From Symbiodinium sp. CCMP2592 (Eukaryota; Sar; Dinophyceae; Suessiales; Symbiodiniaceae): 64,000 nt of DNA. The notes beneath the pieces are model-generated. The model was not told the origin of the DNA and did not search any database. It saw only the letters and a list, made by a program, of their open reading frames with translations. The stretch is from assembly GCA_905221615.1 (NCBI GenBank), contig CAJNDT010000982.1:40727-104726 (forward strand), given 5' to 3'. Of this stretch, positions 43,640 through 55,200 are shown piece by piece. Both the position numbers and the translations under genes were made by a program. Position 1 is the stretch's first letter; every line of letters begins with the position of its first letter.

Positions 43640-46600
43640 TTTTGTCCACATTCTAGGCATCTTCGGGCTCTCTTTGGCCCAGCTCAGGCTTCGGATGAAA
43701 TCGATGCAGCGGTTGCACCTTCCACGGCAGAAAACTGCACTCGCGCCGCACTTCTTGCTCTCTTGCGTGCGTCTGTGCCAGAAAAAGACACTTTCGAGAG
43801 CTTTGTCGCGTGCCTGACACCTGGGCCCAAAGGGGCACAGGTCCAGCAATGGCTTTGCATCCGAAGCTGCTCCGCGGCGGCGATCGTGGCCGTTGTCGAT
43901 GGCCTTGCCTAAGTCTGAGCTGAGTCCAAGTCTCATAGCTTTCTTAAGCGTCTTCACAAAGGTCCCTAACGTCCTCTCGTTGTTGGCCAAGGCACGGCAC
44001 AAGCTTTGGAAGGGCTCACGTTGCCTCTCAGCGGATGCCTCCGACGCTGTGTGAGACAGCGGCTGCTATTCCGCACAGGTCCCGGTCCCCAATGCCGCGG
44101 TTCCCTTGACTGGCACAGCTTCTTCTCTCGCCTCCCTCTTCTTATCCTCTTCTGCTTGGTTGGACGGGAGGGAGGCATGCCTATGTAGGCAGCTAGTCAC
44201 TCAGCCTCGGCGTGTGAATCTGATCCAGGACGCCCCCGGAATCTCCAAGGAATCGTACACGCAGGTTGGGAAACCTGATAGGATCTCAGACTGCTCAAAG
44301 CTCTGCAAGAGATGATGCGCGACATCTGCGGCAACATGCCAGGGGCTTCAAAACTCAGGATGTACGCGTTTATGCCGCATTTATGCCGGTGCAATAATCT
44401 TCATGCTCCAAGAGCGTGCCTCGACCTCCACTTCGTCGCGCCCAGATCCCAGCTTCAAGCGACAGACCTCCAAGCCCGATCCGAACCTCAAAACGAGCGC
44501 GGACTATCGGAACCTTTGGGGTCCTGGGCAGCCGAGCTCCAGGCGGTCTCTCTTTGCCCTGCGTGTCGTGCCAGTCGCAGACCCGTTGGAGCAGGGCTCG
44601 CCAGAGCGTGTAAGCCGTGTAGGCATCGATCGTCGCCCCTCTCCATTTTTCATTTCGGGATGCGGGGGAGCAGTGTCGGGACTTTGACAGCCAGGCCTTC
44701 GCTGCTTCCATCGAAATCTCCGTGATCCATATCTGGATCGTGACTCCACACGAGATCCTTGCAGGCAAGGATCCTCACCTAGTCGCTCGTCCTAAGCCTC
44801 TTCGGCACTTCGGCTCGGCCAAAGTTCGCTGGGAGATCCGAAGCTCTTGGTGTAAAGCAGCCCGCGCTCGCTGTACATCCCCCAGTGCATCGCCACGTGC
44901 GCAACGGCCGGCATGGCAAATCCACGCCTTGGCGAATCTTTCCATGACCTCTTCCTAGCTTTCGCCTGTGATAGCCCATTGCCTATTTGCAGTACTATTA
45001 TTTTAATGCTTGCTATCGTTCTTTTCATAAGTACTATCAGCACGATTACTGTTGTTATTATCATTGTATTTATTTTGGTCATTATTATCAATATGACCAT
45101 TACTACCATTAGTACCCATATAAACGTTGTTTTTCACTATTGTCATCATTGTCCTTATGATTCGGTTTCTCCCTATTGCATCTTATTGCCCTTGTCACTC
45201 TTATTATCATTTCTTGTTATTGCTATTGGTTGCACTAATTCTGCTGTGCATCTGAGGAGCAGCGGCTCTATCCTGGCCACCTCGCTCCACCATCGGGAAG
45301 CACATCGCAGCTGCCTCATCTCGAAGCGCTGGTGCTCGGTTGCCTTACTCAGCATCAGAAGCCACAGCAGCAGAGTCTGTGTCTCTACATTGTTGAACTG
45401 TCTTGACATTGAGGCGTGCACACAGCATGAAGCCGCAATCAACTGTCGGAGCTTTGGGTGCTCAAACGTCACCATCGGCCCCATCAACGAGTGCTCGTGC
45501 TGAAGTAATCCTGTCTGAAAGCCTTTTTCGCATTGTCTTACACTTTTCTACGGGGGTGCGAAGAATACGCTGGTAAGTCTCGATAGAGCATGCACAGCGG
45601 CTGTCTTGCACTCGTCGGGCCGAATTGCTCAAGCTTGAGCAGCGAACCGCGCAACAGTGTTTGCTTGAAGTCTAAGTCCTCTGCTCACTTCTCTGGCAGC
45701 CTCGCCTCGAGCGGACCACCTCTGCGCGCGAAGAGTGCGTTCAGGGAAGACACCAAGTCAGGCGCCTGCCGGGATCCAGGCTGTGCACAACTGCCCCCCT
45801 CCCCCCCCGCAAGCTTGAATGATTTTGATGCAGAGTCTGTCACGAAAGCGGGGCCTCCTCCGCAACCGGTTTCGGAGACGCGTCGTCACGGTGCGAGCTC
45901 TCCAGCTCCTCCGGACAGGTGGCACACTTTGCTGCGCTCTGCGAGCACTCAACAACCAAAAGAAGCGCCCGAGGCGGCAGTCAGAGTCAGGTGCACGCCT
46001 CGTGCTCCGCCAGCTCGGCGTGCTCGTCGCCGTGCTCGTCCACCTGCTCCTGGGCAGCCTCGGCCTGGGGCTGAGCCTCCTCGAAACGCGGAGGACTCGG
46101 AGGCTCTTCAGCCAGGAAGTCCTGCCATGAACGCTGGACACAGTGCTTTTTCAACTCACTACAGAGCTGGAATGAGCTTTGACCGACGTGGACGGGTCCG
46201 CCACGGACTGCGGAGCATCCCAGGTGGTATGCCAAGCCTGACGTCATGAGATCACTGATCATGCACGAAGAATCCTAAACACGATGTTTTTGCCAGACTC
46301 GAAACTTCCATGCACCGTCTGCCAAACACCCGGCTCAATCCGCCAGAGCCCTTACCAAATCTTGATGCGGGAGCACGCCTCGCTTCCAACCACCACGGGA
46401 AGGGCCGGCCAGTCCTCGTCTACCTGATTTCTCTCCGTCCAAACCCAAACACAGGCGAAGGCCATGAAGACCAAGACCTTGCCATGCCTTGCCTTCATGT
46501 GGACGAAGTCCTGACCCAGGCTGAAGGCTTGCCGGATTGCCTCGATCTCAGCCTGAAGGCGCAAAAAGGAGACGAGGCCCGGAGCCCGGCCTCACGGCCT

Positions 46601-46990
46601 CCCTGCCTCCGGGGCGGTCTCCACGTCTAAGTTCGACCAGATGTCCTTCGGATTGAGGTCCACAGATTGGGCTTTTTGTTAAGGTGTCATCTCGCAGCGC
46701 CCATGCTGTGCTCCTCCACAGCATCTGCAGAGGCCTGGCGGCGACATGCCGCGACAACACTGCCACTGGGACACGGGACACTGGGAGTCCGAGGCGGGCC
46801 CTGACCTCCAGAACGGTGTCCTCCTCTGTCTCCACTCTGTGCTCCAGGAACTGGCTCTGCGCCTTCGACAAACTTGAACTGGATCAACGGAATACCCAGG
46901 CAGCTGCGCAGCTGCAGCTCCGAGAGCAGCGCCAGGACTTCCAGGCTGCAGGAGGCCATTCGCAGCTTCAGGCCCACAGCCTGACTAAAG
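43640..46990 (-). other. Unrecognised multi-exon gene candidate
   Basis: Minus-strand helical, exon-like pieces in order: 46870-46975 (SCSLEVLALLSELQLRSCLG), about 46740-46862 after a GGCGCAG acceptor (SQFLEHRVETEEDTVLEVRA), 46490-46560 (RLQAEIEAIRQAFSLGQDFV), 46000-46170 (HCVQRSWQDFLAEEPPSPPR), 45240-45480 (VETQTLLLWLLMLSKATEHQ), 44500-44670 (AYTAYTLWRALLQRVCDWHD) and 43860-44000 (NNERTLGTFVKTLKKAMRLG). They could be the 5' part of the LF-motif gene downstream, but I do not recognise a domain. An A/T-rich ATT-repeat stretch occupies 44985-45235. Confidence 0.3.
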
Positions 46991-48922
46991 GGGTTTATGG
47001 CACCTCTGCTCTCTGAGTTGCGGCGCTGGCATTGGTTTCTGACGACGAGTCGAGACTCTCCACCTCGCCTCCGCGCGCCGGGCCGTCTTTTGCAGCCTCT
47101 CCTCCGTGATCTCGGCTCGCCTGGTGAAAGAAGGACCCTCCCTCCATCAAGTTATTTGGACCTACCTCTCCGTCTGCCTTTCTCTGTCTGTCTACCTATC
47201 AAACTATTTTGCTTGCACGCAGCCAAGGGGTCGGTCTCCCTCCCCCGCCCACACTATCTATCTATCTATCTATCTATCTATCCCTCTCTCTCTCTTCTTG
47301 CAAGATGAAAGCTCGAGCCTCCCCCCTCCGCTCGCAAGCGAAATCTCTCTCTCTCTCTCTCTTGCTTGCTTGCTTGCACAGCATGTGAACCACGAGTGAA
47401 ACCCGTACCCCTGCGCTCTCGCGCTACGCTATTGTCTTAGGTCTGTGTCGGCTTGAAACTGAGCGTGGGTTGCCCAGACCAGCTTGTCCCTTATATGACT
47501 GAGGCCTTCTTATGGCCTGTGCATGCCCCACCCAGTCTACGACGCTGGTCTCGGGTCCCACTCGTTGTGTGTTGTAGTTCCGGCTTTGCTGTTATCATCG
47601 GGATCCCATCCCGCAGCAGAAAGGATGTAAGTAAACAGGTAGTTTGGCCTTAGTGTACTGGGGGACCTGTCCTTGGCTCCTGCACCCTTCTGTCCCTTCA
47701 CAGCTACCGAGAGTAGTGGCCAAGAAGCATTATTCCCCAAAGTAGCTGTTAAGCTATCCAGTCGGGGCAGGATGGGTGCTGACTTTCAGTCTTCCGGCTC
47801 CGTGTGTGCTGCCGGCTTGCTCCTTTACTACTTGAGGGTTTGTGGATGTTTGCATGTGGAGGTCAGTCCTGGCTCTCTCTTTCTTGCCCCAGGCTTGAGG
47901 GTTTGTGTTTCTCTTCTTTTCTTTCTGCTGGGCTTATAGGGGTCACGTCGTGACCCTCAAGTCATCGGCCCGCCCAACCACACCATGTTTTTTGATGGAG
48001 TGGCCGGCTTTGGGGTTCTGCTGACTACGGTACTGAGCTGCATGGTATGCTCCAGCCCTCTGAATTGCAACTCTCTCTCTTGCCGTATAACCTCATGCAC
48101 CATACGAAATGATATACCATCATATACTATCGCGTACTGTCACAGAGTGTTATATGTCATCATTCATCATACAAACAAGTACATGTGAACCCCCCAAACC
48201 TGTTCAATTCTATACGCACCTTGGAACCGAGGACAAACCGACATTGCTTGGGAGTCCGAGTCAGAGCTAAAACCGAGGCCTGAGGATCCCGTCTCTGAGG
48301 GATTGCAACGCCCGCAGCAGAAGCTCGTCCTGATGGCATGGCACGGTGGGTTCAGGGCTGCAGGAGCAGGGTTTTCAGGGTTTCGGGTTTTCAGTTTCCG
48401 TAAAGGTTCAGCATAGCTCCTGCACCGCATCCCAACTCGACACCTGGCCATGTAGCTGCTGCAGCCTGGACTGCTGCACAGCACTGCTCTACCTCTGTCA
48501 CAAGTCCAGTGCATGTGGGCACCCGATCTCAGGCCGCCACACTGCAGCGGGGTCACCGGCCATCAACACGGAAGTCGTGTTTTCGGAAGCTCTGGGCTGT
48601 CAGGGCATTCTGCCAACTGAAAAACAGAAATCAACTAGCTGGTGAGTGGTCAACATGCGGCGACATAGCCACGGTTTCCTTGTCATCAACTTTGCACGAC
48701 ACAACACAGGCTCCTGTAATGATGGCGTCACGCATGAAGGGTACAACATGTTGAAGCTAAGATCGCTACGAAAAGCTGCAAGCCACCGCAGCATTATAGC
48801 GGGTGCAGACAAAACAGAAGTTGGAGCATCTTGTGTAGATCGCAGGCCCCGAACCCTTCACTGCCGCCAGAAAACTCCGCCATGAACAGCCCGAAACCAA
48901 GCCAAGACGTGTTGAAGCTGCG
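46991..48922. other. No gene recognised; TATC and CT microsatellites
   Basis: A TATC repeat at 47256-47285 and a CT repeat at 47343-47365. Otherwise nothing I can support up to the retrotransposon. Confidence 0.45.
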
Positions 48923-48927
48923 CTGGC
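48923..48927. repeat. Target-site duplication, left (CTGGC)
   Basis: CTGGC directly abuts the left LTR and recurs exactly at 61343-61347 after the right LTR. Five bp is the usual copia duplication length. Confidence 0.93.
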
Positions 48928-49079
48928 TGAAGTTTCCCAGGCTACCAGCTTGGCACGTCTAGTTACCGGTCAGTCAACCCTTGTGACCTTTTTCCACGGG
49001 GGACTTGGGCCAAGTGCGGTCGCGTAAAGACATAGCTAAGGACCATAGGAATAGCAATGGAGGCAGGGTAAAATCTACA
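48928..49079 (-). repeat. 3' LTR
   Basis: 152 bp, identical base for base to 61191-61342. Unusually short for such a large element. Confidence 0.97.
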
Positions 49080-49090
49080 CCCCCCTCGCC
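49080..49090 (-). promoter_or_regulatory. Polypurine tract
   Basis: Reads GGCGAGGGGGG on the minus strand, immediately before the TGTAGATTTT start of the 3' LTR; expected primer site for plus-strand DNA synthesis. Confidence 0.85.
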
Positions 49091-49228
49091 GTGCTGCTCG
49101 AGCTAAGGCGGATAGTACATGGCTCCAGGTTGCCCTGGGCTTCAACGGATTTGGGAATTTGCCAAAGCGAGCATTTATAAAGCACAACGGGGAAGCCCTG
49201 CAGGTCCGAAGCAAATCAGAATGAGGAC

Positions 49229-52200
49229 TCAGCGCCTATGGGTGCGGTTCCATGCATCCCACTCGGCCTGAGTGTAACCTCCACGACGCTGGCGATAGTA
49301 CTCGTCCCACTGGGCCTGAGTATAGCCTCTGTACATGGGCTCAGGTGCTGTCGTGCGACCACGTCCCTTTTGGGATGGGCGATTCTGGACTGCAGCCTGG
49401 CGATTGCGCTCTGCCAGACGTTCCGTTTGGTCTGTCTGGTCCTGAGCACTACGGAGGCTGTCGGTAAGAATCTGTCCGATCTCAGTTGTGATGCCTTCAA
49501 TTGTGGTAGCCGACACATAGACTTCGCCGTCGAAAGTCAGGATCCTTTTTGCAGCGTCATTCACTGCTGCCACCTCAGCATAGAGTCGCGGAGGGAGGAA
49601 TGCACCGAGGTAGGTCAAGCCGATGGGGACATCCGCGGTATCATCGATAAACCGCAAGTTCCTCAACGGCTCCACTTCGCAGTGGGCATAATAGACCAGC
49701 TTCGCAGGCGGGACATTGCCACCACCATAATGGGAGCCAGCACGCAAGTAGCGCTGCTCCTCACTGCGTCCTGGATCGGGAAGCACAGCGTTCGACAGGT
49801 GATCGAATTTCTGCATGTCCTCAAGGCTGCGGCCCTCTTGCATCATTCTCACGTTGAACTGCGCGTCCTTCTCGAAGCGGTCGGACACGGTGTCAAAGTT
49901 CAACTTGGCGGCCCTGATCTTTCGGTCTTTGGCGTCACGAATGGCGGCGGCCTCCGCGCTCATCTGACCACGTTTCTTTGGTCCCTCGCCCAGGCCTCGA
50001 AGGTCACTCGCAAGGAGATCATCGATGGGCTTCTGGGCTCCAGTCGCAGCGGTGGCAAGAAGGCGCTGGCGGAGTCTCGAATTCTCAAAGACTCGCTTTG
50101 TGATTTTCTTGGAGTCATCCGTCTGGGGAGCCTTGCAACGGAGGCAGAACAGCATGCCATTGGCAACGACTGCTGCGCACTCGCGGCATGGGTGAGAGCC
50201 AAGTGGGTACGGCTCATCCTCACCCGCATCCGTTGTATCGCCTTCATCGACTTCGACCTCAACCTCAACCTTGGTTTCGTCAAGATCGAATGCACCAGCA
50301 GCATCAGCAGGCTCACCCTCGCGGGTGGCTTCATCCAAGTCCATGCTTTCGTCCTTTTCGGCGATTGCGGCGGGCTTGGGAACCACCTTCGGCATCTTCT
50401 TTGAAGCAATCGCTTTGGGAGCGATAGCCGCCTGTTTTGGGGGCGGTGCCGATGATGAGCTTGCTGCTGCGGCCTCCTCATAGTCGCGCTTTGCGCGGAA
50501 AATGCGCTCTGGCTCACCCTCGCGGGCGGCTTCTTTGTGCTCGGCGACGTAGAGCGGGAGGTTCTTTTTGCTGGTGTCGATGGCGGACAGCACGCAATCG
50601 GGAGGCACATTGTCCCGTGTGAGGACGCCGTCGGTCTCCGTGACGAAGAAAACGCATCCAGCGGCGATTGCTCGCTGCGTGTCTATCGTCAGCTCGATCG
50701 GCTGGTTGGAGCGCATTCCACTCTTGTAGTGGGTGTCGTCCAACTTGTACGGGGACAGGTAGTTGTGGGACCTGTCTGACCTCGCGGAGCCGGCGATCAT
50801 TCCATCGCGGAGGATACCCTTCATTCCCTTTTCGTTCGTGCGGTGGAAGAGCTTTGGGGGGGTATCCTCGCGGGAGAGCACAGTGACCCCCCTGACGCTG
50901 CTCTGCAGGTCGGCCTCGTACTCGGGCAATCCGCTGTAGAACCTGGTCGCAAGGAAGAAGTCCGCGTCCGGGTTATTGCCGATGAGCTTGGAGTTATGCC
51001 CTTGGGCCATCCTCACTCTGACAGGGAATAGCGGTTGACCCAGGGTGTCCTTCATTGGGACGTCAATGCCCAAAAGTCTGATCCGTCCCTTATTATCGGC
51101 TTTCGCTGCGCGTAGCAGCTGCCTCACACCCCAGCGTGCGCCTCGTGCCGTGTTGAAGACCTGGAGCAGAGTGTCGACGTCTGTCCAGCACCCACGGTCA
51201 AAGATCAATGCAGGGAAGTCGTCCATTTCATGGCCACGCAGCAGCTTGGTGAGAAACTTCAGGTCTCCGTGTTTGAATGTCACGTGCCTGTCTCCTACAA
51301 TGTCCTCCGGGTTGAAGGGCTTCATCAAGTGCTTCTTGCCATTGTAGAAGTACTCATTTGGAAGCTCTGGCACAGTGGCAGCCCCTTGCGGGGCGCTTTC
51401 ATCGATGAACATGAGCCTTCGCATGGCATCCTCGTCTCGATCAGACTTCTTAGTCTTCTTCGGAGGCGCTGGCTCAACGACACGTCCAATCGATGAGGGG
51501 ATAGGGTCGACCTGGTCGCCCTCGTCCACCAGCTCCACCGTGCCCGGGGTGTTGTAGGACACCTTGCCGTCTGCGTCCTGGGTGACGATGTCATTGACGC
51601 ATTCCGCCACAGCACTGACGTCCGTGGTTGCACCGATCCTTGGCACATCCTTGCGGATGGCTTTATCCATGGGTGGCCCCTCGGAGATCTTATTGACGTC
51701 GATTGCGTCAGCGGCATCTGGGGCTTCCCACATCTTGTCCTCCTGGGTGACCGGCATTGGCTTGGCCTGTTTCGGGTTCATCAGCTGGTCCTTCTCTGTA
51801 CGCCACTGCTTGAAGACATCATCGAGCACTGGATTGTTGGCATCGGAGCCAGTCTCAAAGTGCTCATAGCGAACAAGCAAAGCCCTGACACAGGGTGCCA
51901 TCTTCTGGGCAAGCCATTCGCTCCTGCTTGCATTGATAGTCGCATGCAAGTAGGTCTGGAATAACTCGCGGTTGCGAGGGTCTTCGCTGGCGTGAAAGCT
52001 GTCATACATTTCCAGCTTTTCGACCAAGGAGCTTGCGGTTTGCACTTGCAGACCGCGCTGCCTGAACTCTTCGAACATAGCGGCATTGAAGTCGTTGTAG
52101 GCTGAGTGGAGTTGGAACAAGTCCGCCTCCACCTGCCCAATCACCTTCACAAAACCAATGTCCGGCTCGCCCGCGAGGGCGGCTAAAACATCCGCTGCCC

Positions 52201-55200
52201 TTCTCACTTTCCGTGCGACGGTCTCCGTTGTGACATTGGGATCTCTGTAGGCGAGTCCCGGTCCTAGCCGCGTGGGGATGCAGCCCCACTGGCCGGAGAT
52301 CTCGTTCCCGCACCACCAGCAGATTATGTCGATGGTGTGGTCCGGATAGTTGCTCCTGAGCTCCTTCACATGCTCCTCGACCTGCCAGACAATCCACGCC
52401 AAGGTTTTACCCCAACACATGGTATAGCGAGTCTGTGCCCATCCCAGCGTAAAGCTTGCGATGTTCACTTCCGCATCCAAGTCGGCCTTAACGAACACTC
52501 CCCGCCTGTTCTTCTTGCAAAGTGCAGTGGAGCTGTCTGACACGACTATGATGGCTCGCTTGGCCTTGGGGCTCAACCTTGCGGTTGGCTTCAACTTGGC
52601 GAGTCCCTCGTCACTGAGGTCAGCCATCTGGCGCAGAGCCACACAGGTTGCGTCGGCATGGGTCAAGGATACCCCAGCCGCGCATTGTGTGGATACGCAG
52701 CTGTACGCCGACTCCAAGAGCTGGCTCTCATGATCGGCGCCGAGCGAAATGATATCGTTGTTGAGGGCGGCGGATTGGAGAATGGTTTTCATGGCCTTGG
52801 TAACCCCATTCCTGTCTGCTTCGGAGGTGTTGACCCTGCAGAACTCGTCGCTCACAACGATGGCTGCCATCTTGGGGATCGTAGAAGTCGCTTCGGGCAA
52901 GTCGAGAAGATCAGAACCAGCTGAAATTGCAATGGCAGGCGTGCACATAAAGAAAGCCAAGATTTCATGGTCAAGGCTTGCAGTTTGTTGTGTGTTTGTG
53001 CACTCGAGCGATGTGTGTGCAAACGAATCATTTTCGAAACGAGAACACGGTTTGTTAAGCCTACCCCCCTCATCGAGAGGGGAACCAACACACCTCAAAC
53101 AAACCATTGCCTTCTGAGCTGGGAGCTTCAACTGAGCCGTAGGCAAGAGGAACTGCGCTTGATGTAGGAATTGCTTTTGCTTTTTGTTGAACTTCTGGTA
53201 CCCCCCTGAAGAGTAGGCGATGAAGGAATGTCGTTCGCCAGTGTAGGGTTGTACACCATGTTTTGTCGATGGATGCAACAGAGTGGGCTTGCGGTATGTG
53301 TTGCAATTGTAGCCTTTGTGGTCTTTGCCATGATCATCTGTGTATATTCCCGGTGGTCCCAACTGGCTCGCGCCCTCAATCCACAGTGTCCCCCCTGTAT
53401 AGTTACCGAAGGAGAACGTCAGGTTGTACGATTCTTTCTGATTGTACTTATCCGTGTGGATGCGGGCCTTGCCATTGAAGTTGAACACGAACGAAGTCCA
53501 TGTAAACCCTTTCGGAGATGATTGCTTAACAAATCCATTCACATACCTGCAAATCCATGGATAATGTTTTGTGCGGTTGGTAATACCAAAGCACCCACCA
53601 TGGACCCAAGCGCCGAACACCAAGTATTTGGATAGATTCTCAGAAGCCATAAATGACCGCGTTTTTGCCAATGATGCCTTGAGATTGGTACGAATAAGCC
53701 CAGCTAGCTTTTCGAAGGTCTTGAAGCTGTAATCGTTAGCCTCGAACGATTGTTGAGCGAAGTCCTCGACAACCTTTGATGCATCCGGAGCTGCTGCTAC
53801 CGAAACCTTGTTGTCAACCTCGACCTTCGACTCGGGTTTGCACCCGGCTACGTTCGCGCTGGTTGTATGTCCAATAAGCTTCAAGGCATGCGTCCACTTG
53901 TTCTTTTCAGTGAAAGGCTTCGTGAACACATCCGCCACTTGTTCGGCTGTACCAACATTCAGTAACTTGAAATGCCCGACCTCATATTGCTGCTTTAGCC
54001 ATGAGAAACTCACCCTCTGTGTCCGATCAGTATGTCGTAGAACACCAGCTTGCCCTAGCAACAAAAGAGTGATTGTCGCCTGGTTATCCTCCATATGTCT
54101 AACCTCGAAACTTTCAGGAAGCTGGACACAGAGGCCGTTGATGTCTGCGATTGACAACCCATCCGGTCTAGTGGACCCGTAACGAATTTCGTCAAGTTCA
54201 GGGTCAATGCGTGCAACTATCGAATCCACCCTCTCAGCCCTTGGCTCGGCCTTGCGGCCGGCATCTCCACGCCATAGGAAATACCATAAGCTCAGGCAAG
54301 GTAGACCTTCGGCACGTAAACCGTGATTCGCTGCTACAACTTCGGACTCAGTAGAGCTCATTGTAATAGATGTTTGTTTCTTGCTGAAGGCATTGAGGGG
54401 AAAGTACGTGTTTGGTCCAACCAAAAACATCGCACATCCTGTAGTCGATTTTGAATCGAATTCGCCCGCAAAGTCGGAATCGCTGAACAACCACAGTCTG
54501 CAATCCATTATGCTGTCGCCTATGAAACCGCTCATAGTGACATCAAGCGAAGAGTTTATGTAGCAAACCAACCTGTGAAGTCCCAAGTCGCAATCTGGAC
54601 TCCACTTGGTCACCCTCGACGCTAAAGACTGTGTTGCCCTTAGAAGGTCCCATCTGGCCATGCGAGCAGCGAACAAAATCTTCATTAGTACCTTACTAGC
54701 AATAGGTTGCAAGCGCCCTGCCTTCTCTCCTTCGGAAGCTGTTGGCAAAGCCACACGTAGCTCATGGAAGGGGGTTGCAGCTGGTTTCAGGGTCTTACGC
54801 TCTACCTTAGCAAGCTCGCAGTACCGATCAACGCAAGAGTCGAGAAAGTCCTTCATATCGTACGTGATGCGAGCGACTGGCTTGGTCATTGCGCCGGGCT
54901 TCTCTTTAACGTCTTGCGACAATGTAACGAACTTGCTCTGCTTCGCCTCCTTTTTAGCCTCAGACTTGTTACGAACCGGCTTGCCCTTGCGGGCAGCTGC
55001 AACTGCCAGCTCGAAATCAGACTGTTCCCGGCCTGCGAGGTCGAAGTAGGTTTCGCCGTCCCACCAATCCTGAAGACAGCGATCGCGCATTTGATTGCAA
55101 CTGTCAACAACAACTTCCTCCGACTCACCCTTGCGGGTGGCTTTAGCCACCACAGTGTATCTCCGAGGGCCGATCCCCGGAAACATTCTAGCATCATCCT

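Noticed and set aside
49238..50404. A 388-codon plus-strand frame inside the retrotransposon
   Set aside because: Antisense to the C-terminal, strongly biased part of Pol; no recognisable domain.
50860..50885. A fifteenth GNRA-type hairpin (CTCTCCCGCGAGGAT on the minus strand)
   Set aside because: Only three base pairs and no flanking GAGCC; counted as chance or a decayed copy.
51964..51980. CTCGC/GCGAG inverted repeat in Pol as a family hairpin
   Set aside because: Stem is good but the loop (AACC) and flanks do not match the family.
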